Part shown: positions 12,208 through 23,475 of the stretch, piece after piece
How the letters are laid out: every line of letters begins with the position of its first letter
How positions within the stretch are numbered: position 1 is the stretch's first letter
From: Drosophila persimilis
Lineage: Eukaryota > Arthropoda > Insecta > Diptera > Drosophilidae
Length of the DNA stretch: 64,000 nucleotides
Assembly: GCF_003286085.1 (NCBI RefSeq)
Contig: NW_020825312.1
Span: 5,766,001-5,830,000, forward strand
Direction: 5' to 3'
Made by a program: the position numbers and the translations under genes
The notes under the pieces: model-generated
The model's database searches: none
What the model was told of the DNA's origin: nothing
Seen by the model: the letters and a program-made list of their open reading frames with translations, nothing else

Positions 12208-12590
12208 TGCACTGTTGGACAGATTTGCAAGTCAAAAGCCAAAGATTTTAAGGCCTTCTGTAAAGGAAAATGGATAGAGGTTCGGAAAATGAACTTGGTG
12301 TCAGGGGTCAACTGTGGGAAAGTGAATCAATTGATGGAAGGGACCCTCCTCGATACACTGGAAGCAATGTTTGCAGCTGGTGTGAATATTGTGTTCTTGA
12401 TAGACGATTGTGATTGTGAGCAGAGGGCCATGGACAAGCTCCTGAGGGCTCGTCTAGTGCGCGATATGCTGCCGGAGGACAAACCTTTGGCCCGGTCCCG
12501 ATGGCCGCTGAGATGCCGATGCAACAAACGACCAGTAGCACCGCTCGGCATTTTGACGATCTTAACAATAAATGCCACCATGAGCACATT
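12208..12590 (+). other. Short candidate transcription unit with ambiguous reading frame
   Basis: Immediately after the motif-6 array, the first ATG (12270, context GGAAAATGG) opens a 47-codon frame (MDRGSENELGVRGQLW...) that ends in two TGA codons separated by one codon (12411-12413 and 12417-12419). The same frame then stays open to 12971. A second frame from ATG 12289 runs 110 codons to 12621 and has ordinary codon use (MNLVSGVNCGKVNQLMEG, ...LLDTLEAMFAAGVNIVFLID). AATAAA at about 12566-12571 could end the transcript near 12590. The minus strand is also open over much of the interval. I cannot decide whether this is a small gene, a gene with readthrough, or a decayed gene behind an intact promoter. 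Confidence 0.35.
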
Positions 12591-12621
12591 CAATCTGCAT
12601 TTGGGTTCTGGTATCCAATAA

Positions 12622-13295
12622 GATTTTTTGCCGCAGGAAGCATATTTCCAGCATACTCGTTTCTACATGTTTCTGATCAGCATCGACATTCGTGGCACAT
12701 GCTGTTGGAAGGACCCTTCGTCTCTATAGAAAAATGTAGATGGGGTGGTGGCTCTACTCCCAACCCCAGAGGGTGTGAGGGGGAAGGGGATTGTGGCAGT
12801 AATGACCCACTTGTCCCTGGCCCTGGCCCTGCTTTAGGGCATTTAAATGCTCGCTCATCAAAATCAAAAGTCAGAGTGTCTGTCCGGACTCCGGTAGCCA
12901 GTAAACGAGGCCCAGCAGCAAAACAGGCAACTGAATCCAGACGGATCAACCGGGCGGGCCGTTTATGGTAGGGCTGGGGGTGGGGGCCGGTGGACGGTGG
13001 GCGGTGGGCTGGCTGCAATTGCCATTAAGCTCACTTTACGCCCCGGAGTGAGTCCAGGAGTCAAAGGGAAAGTGCCCGGGGGCGATTGAATTGGGAGGGA
13101 GACCTCCATTTGGAGCTCGACGCCGGCTGCTATTTATTTTCATTTTCGTGCATTTATGGCTTCATCTCTCGGCCGTGTACTACGGCTGTTGTATCCTCTG
13201 CAGTAGCAGGAGTAGAAGCCTCCGGATCCATTTACGGACGCACAGCACTCGACTGACTCATGCTCTCTGACACTTTGTCGTTTTTATCGTTGCAG
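12622..13295. other. Noncoding stretch upstream of the large gene's first recognised exon
   Basis: It holds a G-rich run (GGGGGTGGGGGCCGGTGG and variants) near 12970-13010 and a pyrimidine tract with TTGCAG ending at 13295 that could be a splice acceptor. Nothing else gene-like is seen. Confidence 0.5.
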
Positions 13296-13586
13296 CGTTA
13301 ATTCGGTTAAGCACTTAAGGCGAGGTCCTGTCAGTAGCCTGCCGTCCCGTTCCCTTCCGTTCCGTCCTGTTCGGAGGAATACATGGACTGGTGGGGAGTC
13401 GTCCAGCCGGACGCTGGAGCAATGCGTTAACGGCCACAGTCACTGGAGCAGGAGCCCTGGAAAAGAAGCTGCTTCAGTTCCGGCGAGGAACAAACGAGGA
13501 TAAATTGCGTGGCAAAAGCCACGTTCATAGTTCAATTGAAGGTGAATCCGAGAAGATCCAGAGCCCCGGTCAGGGCCCTGTCCATC

Positions 13587-13845
13587 ATGTCCAGCAGTCA
13601 CTCCGGCACGATTGGCCGTAAACGCGCCGGGAGCGGCAGCGCCAGTGCCAGTGCCGCCAGCAGCGAGTATTTATACGGCGGCGGCGACCAGATGCGGCGC
13701 CAACGATCGGCCGAGTGGCACAGCCATCGGCACGGCCACGGCTACGGCAGCAGCAGCGAGGACGAGTACCAGAACACGGCACAGGCCACTTCGTTTGATA
13801 CACAGCTCCTGGCCCAGTTGCTCCTCCAGAGCCAGCAGTTGGCAA
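13587..13845 (+). CDS. Large gene, coding exon A (residues 1-86), with 5' UTR from about 13296
   Basis: A pyrimidine tract and TTGCAG end at 13295, so the exon may start at 13296 with about 290 bases of 5' UTR. An intron-free start further upstream is also possible. The first ATG giving the long frame is at 13587 (MSSSHSGTIGRKRAGSG...). Two earlier ATGs (13383, 13421) would be short upstream frames. The exon ends before a consensus donor (A, then GTAAGTACC, at 13846), leaving phase 1, and fits exon B exactly (A+GC gives Ser87). The protein is Ser/Gly/Ala-rich, with a His-rich patch (HSHRHGHGYGSSSEDEY), and ends in a short Leu/Gln-rich helix (LLAQLLLQSQQL). No catalytic domain is present. It is probably the disordered N-terminus of a scaffold or adaptor protein. 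The gene is not identified. Confidence 0.7.
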
Positions 13846-14115
13846 GTAAGTACCACACCCACTATCCACTATCCACCAACCACCATCCACACTGAGAGTA
13901 AGCTAATGGGAAGAGCGAGCGGTCGGGCACACCATTTACTCGCTCTAATTTTATAATTACGAATTTTCGGAATGCCTTTGCAGGATCTCAGGCTCTACTT
14001 GCGGATGGATCTTTTATCGCGGCACAAAGTGTCATCCTTCTCCTCCTGAAAGCCACAAAAACTCTAGACAATCAGGTGCCTCTTGCCTGGAACAACTTTC
14101 AAGGCCTGGCCTTGT

Positions 14116-14540
14116 TCATTTGACTAAAGAATGAATAGCCAATTTATTGGTAGCTTGAGTTTGAATAAATACATAGCTACATAGAAATATTATATATCGA
14201 GGTGCGCCGCCTCCCTCCCTCGCCTCTAGGACAGCCACCTCTCCCTGGTCGTCCGTAAGTTCAAACAAGTCCTGGAATGTGTTCGTCGATGCGGTCACCA
14301 GCTGTCCCTCCTTTTGGTTGTTCTCGATCTCCTCGGTTTCACAGCAGAATTCTGCGGAGAAATCTTCATCCTCTGGGGTACACTGATTACGGTGATGATA
14401 CTCTAAGGGATTCCGGTCGAACAGTCTTTTGCTTTATAGCCTCCTCGTCAATCCAATTGCTATCAGCGATGCCTCAGTAAAGCGGTCTTCGCAAGCTTTT
14501 GCTATCGGTAGTCTGAAATATGCCCTCGTTTTGGCAATCG
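14116..14540 (-). pseudogene. Frame-shifted antisense coding relic inside the first intron
   Basis: Read on the minus strand, a clear acidic coding-like segment runs through TPEDEDFSAEFCCETEEI and TASTNTFQDLFELTDDQG to a final LEAREGGGAPRYI region. An AATAAA lies downstream near 14140. Upstream the same sense continues only by changing frame: GIADSNWIDEEAIKQKTV in one frame and AKACEDRFTEAS in another. At least two frame changes separate coherent pieces, so an intact protein is not encoded. It may be a dead nested gene, a retrocopy or the C-terminus of a transposon protein. I do not recognise the family. The next block, 14571-14691, also has a clean plus-strand frame (DIDSLSVNAWTVFEGLI), which I cannot place. 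Confidence 0.45.
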
Positions 14541-14715
14541 CACTATACGAAAAATTCGTTAATTAAGGAACAAAAGAAGTTGATATCGATAGTTTGTCTG
14601 TCAACGCGTGGACGGTCTTCGAAGGGCTAATCCACAGCAAAGCGGAGCAACTGTTCAATGTCAAAAGAGAGTCAGAGTTCTCTATCTAAGATCGCCCAGG
14701 CATCGCCCATTGGCA

Positions 14716-15200
14716 GGAACGTTGTGAGTCGCAGCTAAGGCCGCGGCTCTACTTTATACCAGTTACTCAGTCACTATGGCTGTCCTCCAGAGGGCGCACA
14801 CATTGCGCGACGAAGAATGTGTGAGAGAGCGAGACAGAGTATGAGTAAGCGCGTGAAAGGCGTTGCGTAGCCACTGAAAATTATTCCATCAGTCTTTAAG
14901 AATAATCAGATCTTATTCAGATTCCGCAATATGGTAGATATGGTCATTCTCTGTAACTCTGCGTTTTTGTTTTTTTCGTTTCTTCAAATTGTGAATGCCG
15001 CAGATTTTCGGTCTTCTTTTTGGCGAATCTTTTCGCTTATCGGGATGGACAGAGTGCAGACGGACAGACAGACATGTCTATATCGACTCGGCTATTGATG
15101 CTGATCAAAAATATATATAGACTTTACTAAGTCGGAAACTCTTCCTTCTGGGCGTTACACATATCAACTGTCACCACTTATATACCCTTTGAGTATCGGG
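14716..15200 (-). mobile_element. DINE-1/Helentron-like nonautonomous element, shorter copy
   Basis: On the minus strand it starts CCCGATACTCAAAGGGTATA and continues with the hallmark blocks seen in the longer copy at 42.1 kb: GTTTCCGACTTAGTAAAG, TTGATCAGCATCAATAGCC and GAGTCGATATAG. A short GTCTGTCTGTCCGTCTG microsatellite follows. It ends with a GC-rich hairpin (GAGCCGCGG...CTGCGACTC) before ACAACGTTCC, the same terminus as the long copy. It lacks most of the internal repeats. It lies wholly within the intron between coding exons A and B. Confidence 0.75.
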
Positions 15201-15528
15201 AATTAAAATCAGCAAATATGTTAATATTTAAATGTATATTTATGTGCTATTTGGAATCTATTTTTGAAATCGAGAGCCTTGAAATCGTAAATCAGAAGCT
15301 GAAAGACAGGGATGGACATCTATCAAAATATCGGTTTCCTTCTAAAAAACAATTATATCTATGCTCTATAACAGACGAAACTGTACCTGCCAAAACACGA
15401 TAACTAAAATTAGGGAAGAGTACCCCCATCGTTTCTTTCATATATACATCGATAGTGCCATTGAGGAGCAAATACTTCCCATATTCCCATAAGAATAGTA
15501 CTAAGTGGTGTTGTTCTTTTTGTTGCAG

Positions 15529-16428
15529 GCATGGAACACTACAATTCGGATTGCGAGCCGGAATATCTACGGCAGCGAGACTGTCGATTGGGCCAAGGAG
15601 GCAATGGCCCCGGCGCCGGCTCCGTGGCGACAGCCTCCGCCTCCGGCCAGGAAGTGACCTACGCGCAGCCGCACCAACGAGGCACGGCGGGCAGCGTGGT
15701 CTCGCCACTGAAGGTGGCCACCGTGTCGACCAGCAAATATCAATCCAATGCCAATCTGGGCCTCTTTCCCAGCGGCAGTGCCACTGCCACAGCCACAGCC
15801 ACAGCCACTGCCACAGCCGTTGCCACACCGCGCAGTACAAACCCCTTCCTGAGCGCCAAATTCACGGCGGACGAGGAGGCCACGGGCACGTTCTTGCTGC
15901 CCGCCTCGGCCTCCTCCTCGACGGCTGCCTCCAGCCACAGTCGGAGCCACCGGGGCAGCAGCGGAGCGGCGGCGCGCAGCACCCTGAACCGCCTAAGTGG
16001 CATGACCAGCTCCAGCAGCGGCACCTCGGCCCTGTCCGTCAATCGCAGCGATTCGCTGCGGCAGCGGCATCCCAGCCACAGCCACAGCCACAGCCAGGCA
16101 CAGCATCTGCACCCGAGCCAGCAGGCGGTGCGGCAGCAGCACTCTTTACTGCAGCCGGAGGCGCGGAGCATGAGTGGTGCCAGTGGTGCCAGTGGCGACG
16201 GCGATGGAAATGACGTGGGCGAGGGCGAGGGCGAGGGGGACTTTGACGATTTTGCCGGAAGCAGCGGGGAGTCGGAACCACCGCCAGAGCCGGCGCCGCC
16301 GGAGATACCGCCACGCACGCAGTCGCTGCTGATGTCCTTGCGCAAGCACTCGGACTACAAGCTCAAATACGAGGAAAAAGGGGACCAAAAGCACGAGGAA
16401 TTCATCCCGACCAGCAAGCTCCAGAAGG
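15529..16428 (+). CDS. Large gene, coding exon B: symmetric 900-base exon (residues 87-386)
   Basis: The acceptor TTTTTGTTGCAG ends at 15528 and the donor GTAAGTGCC begins at 16429. The exon enters and leaves in phase 1 and is exactly 900 bases, so skipping it would preserve the frame. It encodes low-complexity regions in order: an Ala-Thr repeat (about residues 171-183), Ser-rich stretches, a Ser-His repeat (SHSHSHSQAQ), a Gly-Asp/Glu acidic stretch (GEGEGEGDFDDF), then a proline-rich segment with PEIPPR (about 344-349), a class II PxxPxR SH3-ligand pattern. This is followed by a better-ordered basic piece (SLLMSLRKHSDYKLKYEE). The C-terminal third looks most conserved in style. It is likely the N-terminal disordered region of an adaptor, scaffold or exchange-factor protein. 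The family is unidentified. High-GC codon use is typical of a fly gene. Confidence 0.82.
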
Positions 16429-16657
16429 GTAAGTGCCACAATGGGAAATTACTGCCACGAAGCTTTTTGTGCCAAGCTCCTTTGCTGAATTTCCCTAAAG
16501 CTGCCGAAAGCTTTCAGTGCTAACAGAGACAGCTTCTGGCTTCCGAACCTGGCTGTTAAGTGTGGAAATCTGTGGAAAAGCTTTGCGGGAAATCGATACG
16601 TGGAGTGTCCGCCTCATGAATGCTGGCATCTAACTGCTGTGCTCTTCTTTCTTTTAG

Positions 16658-16730
16658 ATTATATCATCAGCGATAACTTACGTTCAACGGATCAGCAGTT
16701 GAAACCCCAGTCGCCGGTCGACACGCAGGG
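16658..16730 (+). CDS. Large gene, coding exon C (residues 387-410)
   Basis: The acceptor is preceded by a strong pyrimidine tract (CTCTTCTTTCTTTTAG), and the donor is GTAAGTACA at 16731. The 73-base exon continues exon B in frame: G+AT gives Asp387, then YIISDNLRSTDQQLKPQS and PVDTQ, leaving two bases (GG) of a glycine codon, phase 2. Joining exon A directly would also keep phase 1, consistent with optional use of exon B. The next exon was not found in the window; the same phase 2 is used by the first exon at 49.8 kb. Confidence 0.78.
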
Positions 16731-19700
16731 GTAAGTACATAATGGGGTACAAAACACACCTCAATGGCAATGGGAATTAAGATACTATTCCATACATATG
16801 TTGAAACACTCGGATCTGAAATCGATCGATTGATTATCATAGACCCAGTATGAATGTCCCTCTCAAACCTAAACTGATAATCCTCTCCATCTGGCGTTGG
16901 ATGTTGTATGTTGTATGTTGTATGTTTTATGTTGGTTGGCGGTGCAATCCTCCTGCAATCGGAGACTGTTAATCGGTTCATCGGTATTGGGATTGGGAAG
17001 GAGCTGGAGCCAGAGCCGGAGCCGGAGCCCCCACGATGTCAACGCTTGCCCTCTAATCTGCGTGCGGTCTCTGGGTTCGCATCGTTTGAGGCTCCTATTA
17101 CAGCAGCGACAGCCTGGACCTGCGTCCTACGAGCTAGGAGCTAGGACCTAGGACCTAGGACCTGGGATCTGGGTTGTGGGAGGTGGGAGTGAGGAGAGTC
17201 CCCATGTTAGCGGCAATTAAATCCGCAAAATGGTTTCACATCGCCCGTCGCTGTCGTTGTCGTTGCCGTTGTCGTCGTCTGGACTGCTGTTTGTTTGTTT
17301 GTTTGTCTCTGGCAGGAGTCTGTTTGCTTCTCGTATCTCATGTGCGAGTGCATCAGCATTGTAATCCTTGCCAAGAGGAGCACACGGAGGTGGAAGGAAA
17401 GCCACAGTCCCAAACTTCAAAATGACTGCCATTGGTGGTGCCATTGGAGTCGCTCTTTTTTGTGTCCTATACATTTGCCCTCACTCCTCCTCCGACTCCT
17501 CTTGCTGCTGCTGCCGCTGCTGCTGCTGCTGCTGCCCCTCTTCCAGCTTGTGGCGCCTCTTATGTTGCTGGCCAAAGATTTCCGTAGCATTTTGCGGTTG
17601 TATAAGCGGCTTTTGCTTCGTATTTTGTTTGCTCCTCTACCCATGACCCAGGGCCCACGTCCACGCCCACGTCCACGCCCACGGCCTCACCCACACCCAC
17701 ACCCACACCCATACACAGGTTTCTGGTGCTGCTCGTTCTGGTTTGTGCGTTCTGGCCACGACATCTACGCCTGCAATGGTGCTGTCCTTTGGGATCGCCT
17801 GGGACCGCCTCCTCTTTCCCAATTACTAGCCAGGCAGCTGGCTCCTGGCTCCTGGCTCCTGCTGCCACCTGCCACCTGCCACCTGATGCTCCTCTGCTTG
17901 CTGTGCTGTGCTTCTTGCAGCATAATTAAAGAACTCACTTGGAGATTACGTGGTTTTATAGGTTTAACCGTTACCATTGGATTCCCTCTCCCTTTCCCCT
18001 TCCGGACAGGTGCTCTCCTCCTCCGCCGGGAGGGGTCTGCTTTCAGCCGGATGCGAGCAGGATGCAGCAAAAGGGGGGAAGTGGAGGTCTGGGACCTGGG
18101 TCCCTGGGTCCAACCGCAACACAGACGCTAATGTTTCAGCTAATGATTGCCGTGGCGCACTCACAGTAGCAGCTACAGGCTGCAGGCTGCAGGCCGCAGA
18201 ATTATGAATGAATCATGAGCCGAAATATTCCCTGAATCTGGATGGATATCTTTATTCCCCGGGGACTTGCACAGTTCCATAAGTAGTAAAAACAAAAAAT
18301 ATCTATCACAATACCTTCACGAATTTCCATATAAAAGCCCTATGCTTAGGGTTTCTTCTCTTCTAATAGTTATTTTAAATAAAAATTAAGGATGATTCGG
18401 CTATATTCTCGAAAAGTTTGATGCTGCTCTTTCAATGAGTGTTTCTGTCAGAGAGAAAAATATGCGAGTATCTATGGATGAATGGAAACCAGTTGAAAGA
18501 CGAACTCGAATCGAGAGCAACACCTTTAAGAGGCCGCCGCTGTTTGAGGATTTGGGACTGCCACAGACGTCGGCTCTGTGGCCACGCTGCAGTCGATTGA
18601 CCGCTAACTGTTGCAGGCTGTTTCGAAAGGACATGGGCGGGGAGGGGCCACGGATACGGACACGGACACGGACACGGAGATTGCGGGAGACAGGACAGCT
18701 TAAGATGTTGCCAGACAGGCGGGCAGGGCAGGGCAGGGCAGGGCAGGGCCGCCCCCCAAGCCATCCATCGAAACGGATGAATGGGGACTATTATATGGAC
18801 CAGAGCAGACCAGGCCAGGGCAGAGAAACAATATGTCGTTGACAGTCGTCATGCGCAGCTACTTAAATGGACATAAAATTATGATTACAGCAAATACCAC
18901 ATGTTCCACACACTCACACAGAGGGACACAGAGACACCGGACTTACACACACTCCAGGGTGAACGAAGGCGGAGGCGGAGGCGGAGGAGGCCTGTCCGCG
19001 TCTCTTTGTCCCCGGAAGGAATCCGAATCCGGAGCCCGGAATCCGGAATCCGGAATCCGGGGGCAATTCATTACAATAAGCTCACGAATGTGCCATAAAA
19101 ATCGCATCTCTGGCACTGCATTCGAAGCATGAAATTGCCAATTCCCATTCGGTTTTAGTTGTAAAAACTTTCATGATCCCGACATTAATAGAATATGCCA
19201 CGTCTCTCATCCCACGCTCGTGGCAGAGGCACGTCACTCCAGCCATGTGATACGTACGTTCCATCTGTTCGCTTTGTCAGACTTAAACCAGGGGATCTGC
19301 CGGGCTGGCAGCTAGGGCCGGATCGCCTCATTACACAGACAGATAAAAACAATCCAACGATTAAAAAATCTAAATAAAAGTGAAAGATTCTGGCATCCCT
19401 CAAAAATGGCTCAAAGATGAAGTCTGAATACTTTGAAATTCATTTACCATTTAATTGATTTACAATTTGAGTTGATGAAAACTCTTTTCGCTGCTGCGAG
19501 GATTGTTTGTCATGTTTTGCTCTTTACTTTCTCCCACGTGAATGTTTTCCGCCTTTTTTATTATGGTTTCAATTTGTGTTGGCGGCTCGTTAGCCAGGGG
19601 ATCGGACCGTATACGTGTTGTAAAATAAGTGGAAGTCGAAGGTGAACTGTGAACTGTGAGCGGGAGAGAGAGAGAGAGAGAGAGGTCGAAGAACGCGATG

Positions 19701-22066
19701 ATGATGACGATGATCGCTGACAGTCGAAGATGTATGGATGGAAATTAATAAAACAAGCGTAAACACTTAAAAGGCGCTCCGATCCGATCCCATCCAATCC
19801 AATCCGATCCGATCCGAGTTCGGTACTGACTCAATCGATGCCCTCCAACCCCTCAACCCTGTAAAACGCCCTCGCTCGCTCGATGGGTCTCCACAGATGG
19901 ATTGAGTGAGTGAGTGAGTGAGTGGCTCCGTTGCCGTTCTGTTTGTGAGGAAACAGAAAACACACAAAAAACTAATTGAAAACAATCATTAAACAGAGCC
20001 ACAGATACAATGCGGCCCGGGGAGATGGCCAGACGGGACGACGGGACGACGGGCGAACGTTTATGTGTATCACTTAATTATAACTGTACACACACAGGTC
20101 GCTCTCTATAGAGACGTGTATGCTCGTACCCGTCGACTCCCTGGGACTGGCACTCCATTAAAGGAGTCAGTCGCACACACGGCAAACAAATGGAACTCAG
20201 ATCGGAACGGAACAGATCGGATCGGATCAGACCGGAGTGGTGTGGCGTGGAGGGAGGGGAGTGAAGTGGAGTGACCCACAGCTCACACAGACGACACCCA
20301 ACTGAGTTCGAGTTCGAGTCCGAGTCCGAGTCTGAGTTGGGTCATTCGAGAGACCTGTAAGCCGAGACCTTCGTCAGCGTGGCTGTTTATTTCTTTATTA
20401 ATTATGGTCTTCTGGCCTCTCGCTTAGGTATCACCGTATCCGTATACTTGTACGCTTGTACATATGTTTGTCTGTATATCCAGTCGCTTTGGGAATGCTG
20501 ATTTGTGATGTGGATTCTTGGGGATTGCGGATTGGGGATTGGGCACTGTGCCCTTCTCTGGCATCATCTCTGCGATGATTCCGGGCTCATCGTTTCGCAT
20601 AATTATATTCAATTGTTTAATTGCCAGATGATTTGCCTTAATTACATTTACTTCAAACACCAAACTTTTTGCCCCAAAAGCCTCCGAATGTGCCACAGAT
20701 ACACCACAGGTTTGTGGAGGAATATTGTGTACTGCCATTCAGTCTAATGAAATATTATTACTAGTATTAAATGCGACCTTTGGATGAAATGTATTAAAAA
20801 GGTGTAGTTTGCTGATTACATTTGTATGCCATTCAAAGCGAAACGGATTGATAAAATAATCATCTATGTTTTCGTACATAGACAAAGGGGATATCGATGA
20901 CAAAAGCAACGACCAAGAGGTAGGAATGCATTTTCTTATACGGCTTACCTTGGGCATTAATCATTAATACACCTTGGCAGGGAGCGGTGGATTCGAAGGG
21001 TGGATAGAGAGAGGAGGAGGGTGCCCCGCCACTCATCAGTCATGTGAAAATTTCAAAATTTCCGCTCCTCCCGCCATTCGTCTCTTAAGCCCCGTCCCAC
21101 TCCACGCCATATGATGCTCTTTCTTCCTCCCACTCCCACTCTGCTGCTGCCGCTGCTGCTGCTGCCGCTGACTTTGTTTTTCTTCACTATCTCTCTCGCT
21201 GTCATTGTCGCTGTCGCTGCCGCTGTCTCTGCGCCTGCGCAGCAGTTGATAAATGTCCAGCGTCAACGCCAGCGTCAGCGCCAGCGCCAGCACTGCCGCC
21301 ACCCGCTGTTCCCGTTGATGACCTTATTATTTGTGGGTTCGTTCCCTCCGCCACCCGCTGCGTCATGTTATTCTCTGCCGCTCATCCTCCGTCTCTCTCC
21401 CACAGGGCTTATTTTCGTAAGACTTAACTAATATTGAACGATTCATTCCCAAATGATAATTTTATGCAAGATTTCACGTCTCACCAAAAATTGTTTCCGA
21501 AAAGAGAAGAGAAGAAAAAACTGCACTTTTTAGCCGATTCTGCAACCCTACCCGACCATAAAATTGTATAAGAGTTGCTGCCATAAATTGCTCACCATAA
21601 CTGTTATACCAATTTTCACATGCTCTCTTTTCCTGATAAAAGGATAAGAGAAAAGTTCGAAGAGTGCGAAATGTGGAGTCAAAGAGTAATGTAAATAGTT
21701 ACATAAACAACAAATATCCTCAGCTAAAGGTTGACAAAAACAAAATAGTGTTATACGGATGAAAGCGTTGGAAAAACGGAAAATTCAAGACATTCCTTTA
21801 GACTGTTCGTCCTTAAGCCAGCCAACTTTATGATGTAGTGATCCGATAGGGATCCCATATCGCTGATTCGAACAAATTTTCTGTGTATTTTTATTGTAAG
21901 ATATCATATATGTGAAACATTTCATTGCTAAGGGATATGCAACTGTAATACTCGTAGCATCATGGGTATAACATGTTGACAGGAAACTTTTATACGCAAC
22001 AGCTGTTTGGCAGGCAGCAACAACGAAATTCGCATGAGCAAACAACAACAGAAACCTGTGGCGGCG
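16731..22066. other. Presumed intron with many short tandem repeats
   Basis: No further exon is supported. Repeats include ATGTTGT at 16901-16934, CTAGGAC at 17132-17173, CTG at about 17501-17540, CCCACA at about 17650-17710, GGCTCCT at 17839-17860, CCACCTG at 17863-17884, GGGCA near 18720-18748, GA at 19664-19685, GTGA near 19901-19923 and a CGTCAGCGC run near 21240-21300. Blocks at 18240-18420, 19100-19480 and 20400-20960 are less repetitive but contain no convincing frame. Confidence 0.5.
19664..19685 (+). repeat. GA dinucleotide microsatellite
   Basis: About eleven uninterrupted GA units, one of several GA/CT tracts (also 29215-29232, 46699-46722, 59952-59976) that could bind GAGA factor. 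Confidence 0.9.
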
Positions 22067-22172
22067 GCTAACAGAAGCGAGGCGCCAGGTCAACAGCAAA
22101 AGAGCGACGTTAACAGGGAGAGAGAGCAGAGTTAATAGCAAGAGAGAGCGCAGTTAACAGCACGAGAACCGG
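22067..22172 (+). promoter_or_regulatory. Periodic GTTAACAG/GAGA array
   Basis: The octamer GTTAACAG or a one-base variant begins at 22067, 22089, 22109, 22131 and 22153. The last three starts are exactly 22 bases apart and the earlier spacings are 20-22. Each is followed by purine-rich GAGAGAG or AAGAGCG. About two helical turns separate the boxes, placing them on one face of DNA. The array lies about 450 bases before the presumed 5' UTR exon, so an upstream regulatory element is a fair guess. No factor is assigned. Confidence 0.4.
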
Positions 22173-22599
22173 ATTTGCAGCAACATTTCTCTCTCTCAGG
22201 GCTCTCGCTCTCGCACCGAACTGTGCTGTGCCATGGAAAGGTATGGACAACGTGCGCAAAGCCCAGCAACACCAACGGCATGCCATACGAACCGCACCTC
22301 ACCTTAGATTCCAATGTGCCATGAATTTTGTACATTTTCACAACAATCACGGTATGTTGGGCAAAAGGGTGAGCTGAGCCTCGCATGCGTATGCCCTTGC
22401 CGGCCGTTCTGCCTGTTGTCCATACCTTCTTTTTCCCCAGCAACACGCGCTTGTTGCCGAGCAACATTTCTGAGCACCAGCAACATTTGACGCGGGCGGA
22501 TTTGAAAGAACGGCCTTGCCGCCCCAAATTGCCCAAACTGTGAACATGAATGAACGTGCCGCGGACAAGGAAACAACACAAGAATAGAGGATAGTGTCG

Positions 22600-23475
22600 A
22601 ATAATTCAGAAAAGTCAGTTGGTGTATCCCACGAAAATAACCATATTGATATATTCGCAAACAAAATATCACCAACGAAAATATTATCGAAAATATATAC
22701 ACAAATATCCATATTCGATATATCAATATGTATTCAACTTTCGAAACTCGGCGCGAATAATATATCCGAGAAAACGTCCGCATCCAGCCGCATTGGCATC
22801 CGCATCCGCATCCGCGTGTACGTGTACGTGAGTGCCAAAAATCTCTGTGTGTTTGTGTGTGTGTGTGTGTGTTTTCGCGTATTTTGTTAACGTTTTTTGT
22901 GTATTTTGTTCTGACCCTAACCGAAATCCGAAATCCGCTCCACCATTCCCTTTCCTTCCCTTCCTTCACGACCCGCGACTACTTTTGTTGTAGTTTTCTT
23001 GATTTGCGCAAAGTAAAAACGAAGGAACTTTTCATATTTATAATTTTTTGCTCATTTGTTTTTATTGTGACCAATTTTTTTCAAGTGTTGGAAAGTGCTC
23101 AAAACAAAGAAGGAAAAAACCACGAAAAGAAAACCCGAAATTCAAGATAGAGAGAGATAGAAAGAAAGGAGAAGAAAATTAAAAGAAAGATTCCTTCCAA
23201 ATGACAAAACAGCGACAGAGGCAGAACAGAAGCAGCGGCAGAAGCAGCGGCAGCGGCAGCGGCAGAATTGCATCAATTAACGGATTACAACAACAACAGC
23301 ATATTTTCGGATAGAAAAATCAACGGGGAACAAGGCAGCGACTGCGGCAGAACGCAGCAGCGACAGCGGCAGCGGCAGCAGAAGCAGCAGCAGCGCAGCG
23401 CAGCAGCAAACAGCGTCGCGTCTCAACGACCATTTGGACCCTCAACGAAAAAACCAGCCACAAAACAAAAATGTA
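22600..23475 (+). other. Probable noncoding first exon (alternative promoter of the large gene)
   Basis: The interval has the look of a long Drosophila neuronal or developmental 5' UTR. TCAGTTG near 22615 matches the initiator. Next come A-rich and GT-rich sequence, a GT run near 22855-22872, purine-rich sequence with many CAGCGGCAG triplets, and several very short upstream frames such as MTKQRQRQNRSSGRSSG from ATG 23202, ending after 37 codons. A long frame through the CAG-rich part (about 23268-23475) lacks an ATG. A possible donor is the GTAGGT or GTCATT near 23470, both weak. The orientation agrees with the exons around it. No protein is claimed. Confidence 0.35.

Noticed and set aside
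18435..18842. 135-codon plus frame starting with ATG
   Set aside because: Its second half is GGGCAGG and CGGACA repeat translation; no splice sites or family.
23202..23318. 37-codon Gln/Ser-rich frame in the presumed 5' UTR
   Set aside because: Short, repeat-derived and typical of upstream frames in long fly leaders.
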